From an uncultured Alphaproteobacteria bacterium (GTDB lineage: Bacteria > Pseudomonadota > Alphaproteobacteria > Rhodobacterales > Rhodobacteraceae), in assembly GCA_902570265.1 (NCBI GenBank), contig CACFXF010000008.1:1-64000 (forward strand): a DNA stretch of 64,000 bases, in the 5' to 3' direction. The translations under genes and the position numbers were made by a program. Below, piece by piece: positions 33,047 to 42,321 of this stretch; position 1 is the first letter of the stretch; each line of letters begins with the position of its first letter. Below the pieces are notes generated by a model, which saw only the letters and a program-made list of their open reading frames with translations, was not told the DNA's origin and did no database searches.

Positions 33047-33862
33047 CTATAAAGGTATTTGACGGTTAACATTTTTATACAATAAGTATCTAAATGTTTC
33101 ATCTCCTGTTGCTATACATGCTTGAGGACAAAAAGCCCTTAATGACATAAAATCTCCTGCCTCAACATCAACCCAATCTCCGTTTAAATAATATCTGCCA
33201 CGCCCTTGAATAATATAAATCGCGTGTTCCATTACATGAGTTTCTGGAAAAGGAATAGATGACCCTGGCTCAAATGAAACTATATTTAGATGCATGTCAT
33301 GCCTTAAATCAGTAGGGTTAACAAACCTTTTAGTTTTCCAATTTTTATCATTTGGCATTTCTAAATCATCCACATCGTTTTCATTTATTATAAAAAATTC
33401 CGGAGTAGCTAAATTAATTTCTTTTTCAAAAATTTTTCTTACCCAATGAAATTTAGCATTTGATTGCTCTAAATTAGTAATTTCCCATTTTGTTTCTGGT
33501 GGAATAAAAACATAACTACCTTCATTTAATTGATATTTAGATCCCTCTAATGTTAATAAAAGACTACCTTCAACTACAAAAATAATAGATTCAACTCTTT
33601 GGTCTCGATCTGGGTTTTTGCTTCCCCCATCTTTAGAAATGTCCATTATGTAATAACTAAAAGTTTCAGTATGTCCTGATAGTGGTCTAGCTAATATCCA
33701 ACCCCTTGTTTTTTCCCATTCAGGGAAATAACTAGCTACAATATCTCTCATACAACCCTTTGGAATAAAAATATAAGCTTCTGTAAATACCGCTCTTTCA
33801 TCTAAAGAACTTTTAGGTTCAGGCATTCCTCCAAGATTTGAAAAATATACATTTTTTTTCAT
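33047..33862 (-). CDS. allE: (S)-ureidoglycine aminohydrolase (bicupin)
   Basis: A 271-residue two-cupin enzyme that converts (S)-ureidoglycine to (S)-ureidoglycolate and ammonia. The C-terminal cupin holds the manganese ligands in PETHVMEHAIYIIQGRGRY and a later Gln in FCPQACIATGD. The N-terminal cupin has RVESIIFVVEGSLLLTLEG. DMHLNIVSFEPGSSIPF is typical of the family. It supplies the step between allantoate amidohydrolase and AllA. The first of these is not obvious in this cluster. It converges with allA with no gap, an arrangement that would give overlapping 3' ends. Confidence 0.9.
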   Translation of the reverse strand: MKKNVYFSNLGGMPEPKSSLDERAVFTEAYIFIPKGCMRDIVASYFPEWEKTRGWILARPLSGHTETFSYYIMDISKDGGSKNPDRDQRVESIIFVVEGSLLLTLEGSKYQLNEGSYVFIPPETKWEITNLEQSNAKFHWVRKIFEKEINLATPEFFIINENDVDDLEMPNDKNWKTKRFVNPTDLRHDMHLNIVSFEPGSSIPFPETHVMEHAIYIIQGRGRYYLNGDWVDVEAGDFMSLRAFCPQACIATGDETFRYLLYKNVNRQIPL

Positions 33863-33937
33863 TCAATAGTCTTTCATCTAAGTTAATTAATTATACTTAA
33901 CTAATTTTTTTGAGCAATAATTTATGTATGCCAACAT

Positions 33938-34903
33938 CTATCTACGATCCACTATTTTTTTAAGAGATAATGGCTTATCTTTTATTGTCTCTCTAATAGC
34001 AATAAAGACTCCAGAAAGTAATATAATAAATATACCAATAATTGATAAAAAATTTAAGAATTCTCCCAATATAATGATCCCCCAGAAAATTGAAAAAACT
34101 AATGCCGAATACTCAAAAGGTGCAATAAGACCTGCAAAGCTCAATCTATAAGCTTGACTTATAAGGTACCCTCCAAAAGCATTAAAAACACCAATAAAAC
34201 AAATGACTAGTAAATCATATTTATTGGGCCAAACCCAACCTTTAAAAAAAAACTCAAATGAAGGATGATTTACAATATCAAAGTTACCATCATGAAAAAA
34301 AATCGAAAAAATTCCCATGTAAGTAATAAATGATATTTGAATATAAAATGCCATAGTTGCAGCTTTTTCATTAACGCCCAAATATCTAGTTAAAATTTGA
34401 AGAGATGAATAAGCTAATGCAGCAGTTAAGGGGAAAATAATTTCCCACCTAAAAGATACTCCAAAAGGTTTAATGACTAATAAGACTCCCAATAATCCAA
34501 AGATTAGCGCAGACCACCTTAAAATACCTACACTTTCTCTTAAAAATACAATTGAAAAAATCGTAATTAAGATAGGAGATATAAAAAAAATGGCTGTCGC
34601 TTCAGCAAGTGGTAATACAGCTATTCCTGCAAAAAAAGAGATATTTGCAATAACAACACAAGAACCTCTAAAAAAATGAATTCCTAGGTTTTTAGTTTTT
34701 AAAATTCTTATACCTCCCTCTAAAGGTATAAAAATTAGTAAACAAACAGAGAGAGCGACGATTGAGCGGAATAAGGTGAGTTCATATAAGGGATAATCAC
34801 TACTAAATGCCTTCATCATTACGTCATTCAAAGAAAAGCAAAAACAAGCCAAGATTGCACACAGAATACTAATAAGTGACTTATTTTTTATCAAAATTTT
34901 CAC
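33938..34903 (-). CDS. DMT-superfamily (EamA) transporter
   Basis: A 321-residue membrane protein with ten predicted helices in two EamA halves (about 10-145 and 155-310). It starts ISILCAILACFCFSLNDVMMKAFSS and contains FRGSCVVIANISFFAGIAVLPLAEATAIFFISPI, the standard end of the first half. The family exports or imports metabolites such as amino acids and nucleosides. Placed between purine-ring enzymes and an aminotransferase, it may export an end product. The substrate cannot be assigned. It starts about 70 bases before the end of the aminotransferase gene, same direction. Confidence 0.83.
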   Translation of the reverse strand: MKILIKNKSLISILCAILACFCFSLNDVMMKAFSSDYPLYELTLFRSIVALSVCLLIFIPLEGGIRILKTKNLGIHFFRGSCVVIANISFFAGIAVLPLAEATAIFFISPILITIFSIVFLRESVGILRWSALIFGLLGVLLVIKPFGVSFRWEIIFPLTAALAYSSLQILTRYLGVNEKAATMAFYIQISFITYMGIFSIFFHDGNFDIVNHPSFEFFFKGWVWPNKYDLLVICFIGVFNAFGGYLISQAYRLSFAGLIAPFEYSALVFSIFWGIIILGEFLNFLSIIGIFIILLSGVFIAIRETIKDKPLSLKKIVDRR

Positions 34904-34970
34904 CTAATGAAATTAAATTTTACCATTAATTGATTTTAACTTAATAGAACTAAATTAAGATGTTCTAATT

Positions 34971-36140
34971 TTATTGTTTAAGCAACAAATTTTTTATTCT
35001 ATCCATTGCATCTTCAATCTTTTCTAAACTATTTGCGTAAGAAAAACGTATATAACCTTCTCCCATTTTTCCAAAGCTCGTTCCAGATATAGCTGCAACA
35101 CCAGATAGTTCTAAGAAATCATCTTGTGCTTTTTGAGAAGATAAGCCTGTATTTTTAATATTTGGAAAAACGTAAAAAGCTCCACTTGGTACTTTACAAG
35201 ATACTCCGGGTAACCTATTTAGCGCTGATATTATAAATCTTCTTCTTTTATCAAATTCTAAAAGCATTTCATCTACAACATTTTGTGGACCTTTTAAAGC
35301 AGCAATACCAGCATATTGACTAGCGGAATTTACACAAGAATGATTGTTTACGCATAGCCTATTTGCATATTCCAATAATTCAGTAGGCCAAACTGAATAT
35401 CCAAGCCTCCATCCAGTCATTGCATAAGTTTTTGACCAACCATTAAGTACTATCAATCGTGACCTTATACTTGGAAATTCAAGTAAACTTATATGCTTTT
35501 GATTTCCATATAATAATCTACTATATATCTCATCAGAAAGAATTGTAACTTTGGGATAAGATTCTAAACCTTTTACTAATTTCTCTATTTCTTTTTTTGG
35601 AATTACGCCACCTGTAGGATTTCCAGGACTATTAATTATAATCAGGCTCGTTTTATCATTTATTTTTTCTAGTACTTCATCTGCTTTAAATGAAAAATTT
35701 AGCTCTTCTTTAAGTGTTATAGGTATAGGCTTGGCACCAGTATAATTGATTAATGATTCATAAATAGGAAAGCCAGGATTTGGGTACATTATTTCCGAAT
35801 TCTTTGCTCCAAACATTAAAATGCTAAAAAACATAGTAGGTTTTCCACCAGGCATTATAATAATATTTTCTGGTGATATTTCTACATTATGTCTATTTAG
35901 AAAATCCTCTGAAACTGCCTCCCTAAGTGGTAAAATTCCGTTTGCAGAGGTATAACCATGATGGCCATCTCTTAACGCTTGAACTCCTGCCTCTACTATA
36001 TGATCTGCAGTTTTAAAGTCTGGTTGTCCTATACCAAGGTTGATAATATCTCTTCCTTTAGAAACCATTGATTGCGCTCTTGCTAAAACTTCAAAAGCGG
36101 ACTCTGTTCCTAATCTCAATAAATTATTCGAAAATTGCAT
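34971..36140 (-). CDS. Class I/II PLP aminotransferase
   Basis: A 389-residue fold-type I aminotransferase of the AspC-like branch. NLGIGQPDFKTADHI is at 34-48, SPGNPTGGVIP at 171-181, and Lys237 in LNGWSKTYAMTGWRLGY forms the Schiff base. The C-terminal FSYANSLEKIEDAMDRI is the usual end, with the substrate-carboxylate Arg in YIRFSYA. It could transfer amino groups between alanine, aspartate or glutamate and 2-oxo acids, perhaps glyoxylate from purine breakdown. It is not the class-V enzyme (PucG) normally used for ureidoglycine. It sits between an oxygenase and the DMT carrier, all on the minus strand. Confidence 0.87.
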   Translation of the reverse strand: MQFSNNLLRLGTESAFEVLARAQSMVSKGRDIINLGIGQPDFKTADHIVEAGVQALRDGHHGYTSANGILPLREAVSEDFLNRHNVEISPENIIIMPGGKPTMFFSILMFGAKNSEIMYPNPGFPIYESLINYTGAKPIPITLKEELNFSFKADEVLEKINDKTSLIIINSPGNPTGGVIPKKEIEKLVKGLESYPKVTILSDEIYSRLLYGNQKHISLLEFPSIRSRLIVLNGWSKTYAMTGWRLGYSVWPTELLEYANRLCVNNHSCVNSASQYAGIAALKGPQNVVDEMLLEFDKRRRFIISALNRLPGVSCKVPSGAFYVFPNIKNTGLSSQKAQDDFLELSGVAAISGTSFGKMGEGYIRFSYANSLEKIEDAMDRIKNLLLKQ

Positions 36141-36199
36141 AGTAAAATTTGTCCATCATAATTTTTCTACAAACTTTTTATAAACAGCCATAATTAAAT

Positions 36200-36853
36200 T
36201 TATTCCGCATTTGCAATATATTCATCCTTCCATTTCAAAATTACATTAAAAGAAATCGAAATTCGAGGTTTGTCCGACATATTTGGATGGACAAGATGAT
36301 GAAGAAATGCTGGCCACAAAAAAATATCACCATTATTTGGTAAAATACGAAATTCAGGATCTACCTGTCCATCATTTCGGATAGAGTTCATATTTGCCTG
36401 AGGACGCGGATCAAAAAAACTTATAGCACAAGGATTAAGATCCGATCTAAATACATCAGCTTCAGCTTGATCTGGAACAGATACATAGTATGTCCCTGAC
36501 AACCACGAATGGGGATGGTTATGTAGATTATGGTAATCACCCCGCATATTTACATTTGCCCAACCTTGTAAAGTCCATTCTAGATTATAATTAATTCCAA
36601 TTTTCTTAGCATAATCAAGAACAGCTCGATCACAGCATTGTTTCAGCCATTTTATTCCAGGATGATCTAAGTTAAAAATATTGTTGGATATATATTCAAC
36701 TGTCATATTTTCTAGATTAGCATTTTTTTCCAATACTAGCTCAGATAATATATGATTAGCTTGCTCATTCCCAGGAAGATTAAAAGACATAAATTGAGTT
36801 GGCCATAATTGGAAAAATTTCGGTCCAATAGATCTATTTTGATTTTGTTCCAT
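36200..36853 (-). CDS. Putative 2OG-Fe(II) oxygenase (TIGR02466 type)
   Basis: A 217-residue cupin-like oxygenase. It opens LFxLWPT-like (FFQLWPTQFMSFNLPG), and the metal site is suggested by NLHNHPHSWLSGTYYVSVP and the distal FLWPAFLHHLVHPNMSDKPRISISFNV with His and Arg. This matches the TIGR02466 group. No substrate is known for most members. It begins about 165 bases before the nucleoside transporter binding protein ends and is transcribed the same way, so it may belong to the same transcript beyond the terminator at 36979-37007 or have its own promoter. Confidence 0.75.
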   Translation of the reverse strand: MEQNQNRSIGPKFFQLWPTQFMSFNLPGNEQANHILSELVLEKNANLENMTVEYISNNIFNLDHPGIKWLKQCCDRAVLDYAKKIGINYNLEWTLQGWANVNMRGDYHNLHNHPHSWLSGTYYVSVPDQAEADVFRSDLNPCAISFFDPRPQANMNSIRNDGQVDPEFRILPNNGDIFLWPAFLHHLVHPNMSDKPRISISFNVILKWKDEYIANAE

Positions 36854-36978
36854 ATTAATTTTAAATAAAAATAAATAATAAATTTAAGATTATTTTATAT
36901 CTAAAATAAAAAAAAAACTATCTAATTCATAAGTAATTTGAAAGACAGAATAAAACCTAAGTCTTATTATAATTGTAA

Positions 36979-37007
36979 TGGATGAGCCAAAATATTTGGC
37001 TCATCCA
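36979..37007 (-). terminator. Terminator after the BMP-type ABC operon
   Basis: A 10-base perfect stem, TGGATGAGCC at 36979-36988 and GGCTCATCCA at 36998-37007, with a 9-base A/T loop. It lies about 10 bases past the binding-protein stop on the minus strand, and the following minus-strand sequence is T-rich. It fits a factor-independent terminator. Confidence 0.8.
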
Positions 37008-37017
37008 AAATGATGCA

Positions 37018-38088
37018 TTATTGAGGTATATCGCCCTCAATACCTTCGACATAAAAATTCATGCCTAATAAAGTTCCGATATCAGCTTCTTCTCCATCAG
37101 CAAGCCAAGGAGACCCATCTTGTTTATTAACCGGTCCAGTAAATGGATGAATTTTACCAGATGCAATACCATCAGCGATAGCCTGAGCTTCCTTCCGAAC
37201 ATTTGCAGGTATCTTATCGGACATTTTGCCAATAATAACCATACCAGCACCTATACCATCAAAAGTTTGTTCTCCACCTTTCCATGTTCCATCCATAGCT
37301 TGTTGAACACGCTTTACATAATATGGAGCCCATCCATTGATTATAGCAGTTAAATGTGCATTTTGTCCAAATTCGCTCATATCAGATGCTTGACCAAAAG
37401 CATAAACACCCTCTTCTTCTGCAACAGTCATAATAGCTGAACTATCAACATGCTGCATAATAACATCAGCACCTTGCTGTATTAATGTCTTTGCTGCATC
37501 AGCTTCTTTTGCAGGGTCATACCAAGTAAAAATCCAAATAACTTTAAATTCTACATTTGGATTAGCTGCTTTTGCAGCTAGATAAGCAGAATTAATACCT
37601 CTGATCACTTCTGGAATTGGGAAAGAAGCAACATAACCAATTGTATTTGATTTAGTCATTTTACCAGCAACATGACCAATTACCGATCTTCCTTCATAAA
37701 ATCTTGCACTATAAGTAGAAACGTTATCAGCAGTTTTATAGCCAGTGGCATGCTCAAATTTTACATTAGGAAATTTCTTTGCAACGTTTATGACTGGATC
37801 CATATAACCAAATGAAGTAGCAAATATCATGTCTGTTCCAGACAAAGCCATTTGCGTCATAACTCTTTCTGCATCTGCACTTTCAGGAACGTTTTCTTGA
37901 AAAACAGTCTCAACTTTCCCCCCAAAAGCATCATCTACAGCTTTTCTTCCAACATCATGTTGATAGTTCCAACCATGATCACCTGGAGGCCCGATATAAA
38001 TAAAGCCAACTTTCATATCCGATGCAATAGCAAAACTTGATACAAAAAAAGTTGACAAAATAATTGAACAAATTTTTATAATTTTCAT
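37018..38088 (-). CDS. BMP-family nucleoside/nucleobase-binding periplasmic protein
   Basis: From ATG 38088, which has AAGGAGTT just upstream, the protein has 356 residues; the longer frame to 38103 has the Shine-Dalgarno inside it. A signal peptide covers about 1-22. The BMP/PnrA fold shows VGFIYIGPPGDHGWNYQHDVGRK, QMALSGTDMIFATSFGYMD, SARFYEGRSVIGHVAG and GWAPYYV. Such proteins bind purine nucleosides or bases. The GDHGWNYQHD form is common in alphaproteobacteria near purine catabolism genes, and the urate operon is 4 kb away, so a purine ligand is likely. The gene is last in a minus-strand ATPase, permease, permease, binding-protein operon. Confidence 0.87.
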   Translation of the reverse strand: MKIIKICSIILSTFFVSSFAIASDMKVGFIYIGPPGDHGWNYQHDVGRKAVDDAFGGKVETVFQENVPESADAERVMTQMALSGTDMIFATSFGYMDPVINVAKKFPNVKFEHATGYKTADNVSTYSARFYEGRSVIGHVAGKMTKSNTIGYVASFPIPEVIRGINSAYLAAKAANPNVEFKVIWIFTWYDPAKEADAAKTLIQQGADVIMQHVDSSAIMTVAEEEGVYAFGQASDMSEFGQNAHLTAIINGWAPYYVKRVQQAMDGTWKGGEQTFDGIGAGMVIIGKMSDKIPANVRKEAQAIADGIASGKIHPFTGPVNKQDGSPWLADGEEADIGTLLGMNFYVEGIEGDIPQ

Positions 38089-38115
38089 TTTAACTCCTTC
38101 CAATAAAATTAATAA

Positions 38116-39045
38116 CTAAAGCCCAAAAAACGTTTTACCAAGAGACTTAGGAGCCTCTAATGAATTTTTATTCCTCCGAGCCGACATAAATACCAATACG
38201 CCTATTGTTACCAAATAAGGCGACATAGACAAGAGAGCAACATTTATTTCTAAACCGAGTGCCTGCAAATTCAGCTGTAACAAAGTAATACCGCCAAAAA
38301 TATAAGCACCAATTAGCAGTCTAAATGGTTGCCAGCTTGCAAAAACTACTAGAGCTAAAGCTATCCATCCTGCTCCTGCGGTCATGCCTTCTGTCCACTG
38401 AGGAACTCTAACCAATGAAAGGTACCCACCCCCTAATCCAGCCAAAGCCCCGCCTAAAAGAATTGTAAAGAAGCGAATCAGTATAACATTATATCCCAAT
38501 GCATGGGCACTATCATGATTTTCACCCACTGCTTTAATGATTAAACCAAAATGTGAATTCCGAAATAAATAATAAATCAAAAAGACTACAAAAATAGAAA
38601 AATAAACTATAAAATCGTGTTGAAAAAGAATAATACCTATTACTGGGATATCGGCTAAAATAGGAATGTGCATATCAGGAAAAGCAACAGGCTTTATACC
38701 AGTATAAGACTGTCCTAGAAGGGCAGATAACCCCAAACCAAAAAGGGTTAAAGCCAACCCCGATGCTACCTGATTAGCCCTAAATATTTGAGTAACAACT
38801 GCAAAAATTGATGCTAATAGCATCCCTCCAATACTAGAACATAAAAAGCCAAGCCAAGGATTTTTAGTCTCAATAGTTATAATAAAACCAGATATAGCCC
38901 CAAAAATCATCATTCCTTCCACGCCTAAATTTAGAACTCCAGATTTTTCTGCAACCAATTCTCCAAGGGCTGCCAAAAGTATTGGAGTTGCAGCGACTAT
39001 AAGACTTGCTATTAAAAGAGAAAAATTAATGTCACTAAAATCCAT
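38116..39045 (-). CDS. ABC transporter permease (BMP-type nucleoside importer)
   Basis: A 309-residue permease with about eight helices, of the branched-chain/RbsC-like permease family: PILLAALGELVAEKSGVLNLGVEGMMIFGA near 20-50 and AGLGGGYLSLVRVPQWTEGMTAGAGWIALALVVFA near 195-235. Both are hallmarks of the second permease of BMP-type nucleoside importers. It starts two bases after the end of the partner permease gene and precedes the binding protein gene by 27 bases. It forms the membrane channel with the next protein. Confidence 0.88.
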   Translation of the reverse strand: MDFSDINFSLLIASLIVAATPILLAALGELVAEKSGVLNLGVEGMMIFGAISGFIITIETKNPWLGFLCSSIGGMLLASIFAVVTQIFRANQVASGLALTLFGLGLSALLGQSYTGIKPVAFPDMHIPILADIPVIGIILFQHDFIVYFSIFVVFLIYYLFRNSHFGLIIKAVGENHDSAHALGYNVILIRFFTILLGGALAGLGGGYLSLVRVPQWTEGMTAGAGWIALALVVFASWQPFRLLIGAYIFGGITLLQLNLQALGLEINVALLSMSPYLVTIGVLVFMSARRNKNSLEAPKSLGKTFFGL

Positions 39046-39047
39046 CT

Positions 39048-40157
39048 TTATTCACTTTTGCTTTTAGGATTTGAATTATTAGTTCCTAAATTAAAAGAAA
39101 CCTTATAAGAAACCAACAAATCTGTTGAAAGAAGAAAAAATAATAGCATTCCCTGAAAAACTTGAATAGCAGCTGCAGGTATACTCAACATAAATTGTGC
39201 TAGCTCGCCCCCTACATAAGTCAAAGACATTAAAAGACCAGCAAAAAGAATTCCAATTGGATGTAATCTACCTAAGAAGGCTACAATAATTGCTGTGAAT
39301 CCATAACCAACATTAAAGTCAATATTTATGAGACCTGCTGGACCAGTCAATTCAAACATACCGGCTATACCAGCTAACCCTCCCGACAAACCTAGGCAAA
39401 AAATAATAATATAATTAACATTAACACCTGAAAATTTCGCAGCTTTAGGAGCCTGCCCTATTAATTTAATTTGAAACCCTAATCTATGATATGTTAAAAA
39501 ATAAGTAAGGAAAACTACTGCTATGAAAGAACAAATAACACCCACATGAATTCCAGAATTAGCAATCAACTCTGGGTTAGAAGCTGAAGGATATTTACTC
39601 AGATCTCTAGAACCAGGAAATCCTAAACCCTCTGGGTTGCGCAAGAACCCTACTGAAGCAAGGGCTAAAATTTGCTCCGCTACATAAACTAACATTAGTG
39701 ATACTAGGATCTCATTGGTATTGAATTTAATTTTTAAAATGGCAGGTATCATTGCCCAAAAAATACCACCAATTATTCCACCCAAAATCATCAAAGGAAA
39801 AATAAACCAAGCATCTAAAGGGTATAAAGCCAATCCTATACTACCGCTAAATAATGCCCCCATAATATATTGTCCCTCTGCACCAATATTCCAAATATTT
39901 GCCCTAAAGCCAAAAGATAAACCAAGAGCAATTAGAATTAATGGAGCAGCTTTAATAACTAATTGGGGTCTTGAATATTCTGAAAAAGTTGGGCTCATTA
40001 TAGGGTCCCAAAATATTAACTTGATAGCTTCAAATGGATTTTTACCCATACTTAAAAATAAAAAACCACCAAAAATCATTGTTAAAATAACAGCAATAAC
40101 TGGGGCGCTTACCTCTAGAAAATTCGACCGGTTTTTTCTTGGTTCAATTTTTAACAT
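39048..40157 (-). CDS. ABC transporter permease (BMP-type nucleoside importer)
   Basis: A 369-residue permease, longer than its partner as usual for the first permease of this importer type. It has a charged start and a helix near 17-35 (VIAVILTMIFGGFLFLSMG), then LILIALGLSFGFRANIWNIGAEGQYIMGALF, LSGGLAGIAGMFELTGPAGLI and GFTAIIVAFLGRLHPIGILFAGLLM. It starts 10 bases downstream of the ATPase gene. No substrate information is in the channel itself; the purine guess comes from the binding protein and neighbours. Confidence 0.88.
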   Translation of the reverse strand: MLKIEPRKNRSNFLEVSAPVIAVILTMIFGGFLFLSMGKNPFEAIKLIFWDPIMSPTFSEYSRPQLVIKAAPLILIALGLSFGFRANIWNIGAEGQYIMGALFSGSIGLALYPLDAWFIFPLMILGGIIGGIFWAMIPAILKIKFNTNEILVSLMLVYVAEQILALASVGFLRNPEGLGFPGSRDLSKYPSASNPELIANSGIHVGVICSFIAVVFLTYFLTYHRLGFQIKLIGQAPKAAKFSGVNVNYIIIFCLGLSGGLAGIAGMFELTGPAGLINIDFNVGYGFTAIIVAFLGRLHPIGILFAGLLMSLTYVGGELAQFMLSIPAAAIQVFQGMLLFFLLSTDLLVSYKVSFNLGTNNSNPKSKSE

Positions 40158-40167
40158 TTAAAATAAT

Positions 40168-41673
40168 TCACTCTATAGAATTTGATATAAGCATTCCTAA
40201 CCTACTAGGATTTAGTTCATTCGTCATTTCGGGGGAAGATAACTGTCCTCCTACTAGTGCACAAAAAACGTCAGAAATTTCTAATAGTTCATCCAAATCC
40301 TGACTTATTACAATAATCCCTGCACCTTCTTTAGCTAAATCTAGAATTTGCTGTCTGATTGATGAAGCCGCAGCAGCATCAACTCCCCAAGTTGGTTGGT
40401 TAACAATGAAAATTTTTGGATTTTGTATTAATTCTCTTCCGATAACAAATTTTTGTAAGTTACCCCCTGATAAGGATCTCGCAAGAGCATCAGATCCACC
40501 AGTACGAACATCTAACTTTTTTATTATTCTGTCAGAAAGATTCTTAGAAATTCTATAATCAATTAAACCCCTTTTTGATAATTTCATCCTGTGTTCAGCA
40601 GTAATTAAACAATTTTCAGTAAGTGACATGGCAGGAACTGCAGCATGACCTAAACGTTCTTCAGGAGCACTCAATAGACCTTTGTTTCTTCTTTCAACAA
40701 CATTATATTTTGTAATATCTTCATCATTAAAAAATAAAGATCCATTAGATGGCTTTAATTCGCCACTTAACAAGGATAAAAATTCCTCTTGACCATTGCC
40801 AGCCACGCCACCAATACCAATTATCTCACCATGATGGAGTTTTAAGTTCAAATTTTTAATAGGAATACCAAATGGATCTGATGGTTGAAATGATAAATTA
40901 TTGATTTGCAAACATTCTTTACCTTTTCTGATTTTACTCTTCTTTGGACTTGAAAAGGATGTTCCAACCATTTCTTCTGCTATCTTAGTGGCACTGATTT
41001 TCTGGGGATCACAATTTTTTACAACTCTACCTCGACGCATAATTGTAGCTTTAGTACAAATAGTCCTAATTTCCTCAAGTTTATGAGAGATATATAGAAT
41101 AGACATTCCGCTTTTAGATAATTTTTGTAAAACCAAAAATAAATCAGAAACTTCTCCAGGCGTTAAAACAGATGTCGGTTCATCCATTATCATAATTTTT
41201 GGGTTCAATAATAAGCACCTTATAATTTCAATACGTTGCCTTTCACCAGCCGATAAATTACCGACGATCTTATCTAATGAAATTGAAAGACCATACTCAC
41301 TTGAAACGTCAATAATTTGTTTTTTTAACTCTTTTTTTTCTAAGATATTATCTAAACCTAAAGCAATATTTTCAAAAACAGAAAGAGCATCAAACAATGA
41401 AAAGTGCTGGAAGACCATACCTACCCCTTTTGATCTTGCATCCTGCGGTCCTTTAGGACGGTACTCCATATCATTAAGATACATCCTACCACTATCAGGT
41501 TTTACTAGACCATAAATTATTTTGACAAGTGTTGACTTACCAGCTCCATTTTCTCCAAGTAAAGCTTGTATTTTTCCATATTCTAAATCTAATGAGACAG
41601 AATCATTTGCTTTGACACTAGGATATTCTTTTGAAATATCTTTTATTTTTAAAATTGTACCTTTATCGGACAT
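40168..41673 (-). CDS. ABC transporter ATPase, tandem type (BMP-type nucleoside importer)
   Basis: A 501-residue ATPase with two nucleotide-binding domains. The first has Walker A LLGENGAGKSTLVK near 35-48, signature NLSAGERQRIEIIR and Walker B IMIMDEPTSVLTP. The second (from about 255) has a degenerate Walker A, GVAGNGQEEFL, and signature SLSGGNLQKFVIGREL. This RbsA-like asymmetry is normal for ribose and nucleoside importers. It is the first gene of the transporter operon and lies about 30 bases downstream of the deaminase gene on the same strand, so the deaminase and aldolase genes may share its transcript. Confidence 0.9.
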   Translation of the reverse strand: MSDKGTILKIKDISKEYPSVKANDSVSLDLEYGKIQALLGENGAGKSTLVKIIYGLVKPDSGRMYLNDMEYRPKGPQDARSKGVGMVFQHFSLFDALSVFENIALGLDNILEKKELKKQIIDVSSEYGLSISLDKIVGNLSAGERQRIEIIRCLLLNPKIMIMDEPTSVLTPGEVSDLFLVLQKLSKSGMSILYISHKLEEIRTICTKATIMRRGRVVKNCDPQKISATKIAEEMVGTSFSSPKKSKIRKGKECLQINNLSFQPSDPFGIPIKNLNLKLHHGEIIGIGGVAGNGQEEFLSLLSGELKPSNGSLFFNDEDITKYNVVERRNKGLLSAPEERLGHAAVPAMSLTENCLITAEHRMKLSKRGLIDYRISKNLSDRIIKKLDVRTGGSDALARSLSGGNLQKFVIGRELIQNPKIFIVNQPTWGVDAAAASSIRQQILDLAKEGAGIIVISQDLDELLEISDVFCALVGGQLSSPEMTNELNPSRLGMLISNSIE

Positions 41674-41705
41674 ATTTTCTAAATATTTTTTATTTCTTTA
41701 TGTTA

Positions 41706-42287
41706 TTAATTTAAGGGGATATCATTATTAGCTTTAGTTTCCTGATATAATTCAGAAAGTTCATCATAGGATCTTTTGATATTGGTTACTCTTTGTTTTA
41801 AATTCTTGAGGCTTTTAAATTCACCACTGTTCAAAATTTCATCAATTGAATACGAAGTCCAATATTGATTAGATTTTTTATAATTTCCGTCTTGGACATT
41901 AAAAACTTGATTTAGTATATTTAAATCATGTGGAATTGCAAAAAGATCTCTACTTTCTTGATAACTAAACAAATAAATAAAATTATCAAATCCAGCCCAG
42001 GTAATTGCAGATAGACACATTGAACAAGGTTCATGAGTGGATAAAAAAATTAAATCTTTAGTTGGGGGATAGTTTTTTTGTTCATAAAATTTTTTTAATA
42101 CATACATCTCACCATGCCAAATCGGATTTTCTAACTCATGGTTAGTATCAGCAAGAACCAAAGAGCAATCACTCTTATTCAGGATCGCTCCACCAAATAT
42201 TTTATTACCTTTTAAAACACTAGCCCTTGTTTTAGGAATAATATCGTTTTCTATCGTCGATAAAATTTTTTCAATATCAAAATTCAA
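41706..42287 (-). CDS. Nucleoside/nucleobase deaminase-fold enzyme
   Basis: A 193-residue zinc deaminase of the cytidine deaminase superfamily. His58-Gly-Glu60 (NPIWHGEMYVLKKF) provides one zinc ligand and the proton-shuttling Glu, and Cys88 and Cys91 (THEPCSMCLSAITWAG) complete the zinc site. The common form is His-Ala-Glu; the Gly is unusual but should not disturb chemistry. The residues after the motif do not match TadA or typical GuaD well. Position between a nucleoside importer and an aldolase suggests deamination of an imported base or nucleoside, or of a pteridine-like ring. The last 30 residues are helical and charged. Confidence 0.8.
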   Translation of the reverse strand: MNFDIEKILSTIENDIIPKTRASVLKGNKIFGGAILNKSDCSLVLADTNHELENPIWHGEMYVLKKFYEQKNYPPTKDLIFLSTHEPCSMCLSAITWAGFDNFIYLFSYQESRDLFAIPHDLNILNQVFNVQDGNYKKSNQYWTSYSIDEILNSGEFKSLKNLKQRVTNIKRSYDELSELYQETKANNDIPLN

Positions 42288-42321
42288 TGTTCTTACTTTT
42301 TATATAAAGTAACTTGAAAAA

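Noticed and set aside
34971-36140. Ureidoglycine-glyoxylate aminotransferase (PucG)
   Set aside because: PucG is a class-V enzyme; this protein has class I/II motifs with Lys237 in the SKTYAMTGWRLGY context.
39715-40161. 148-residue plus-strand frame over the permease gene
   Set aside because: An antisense shadow of a permease, proline- and isoleucine-rich with no domain.
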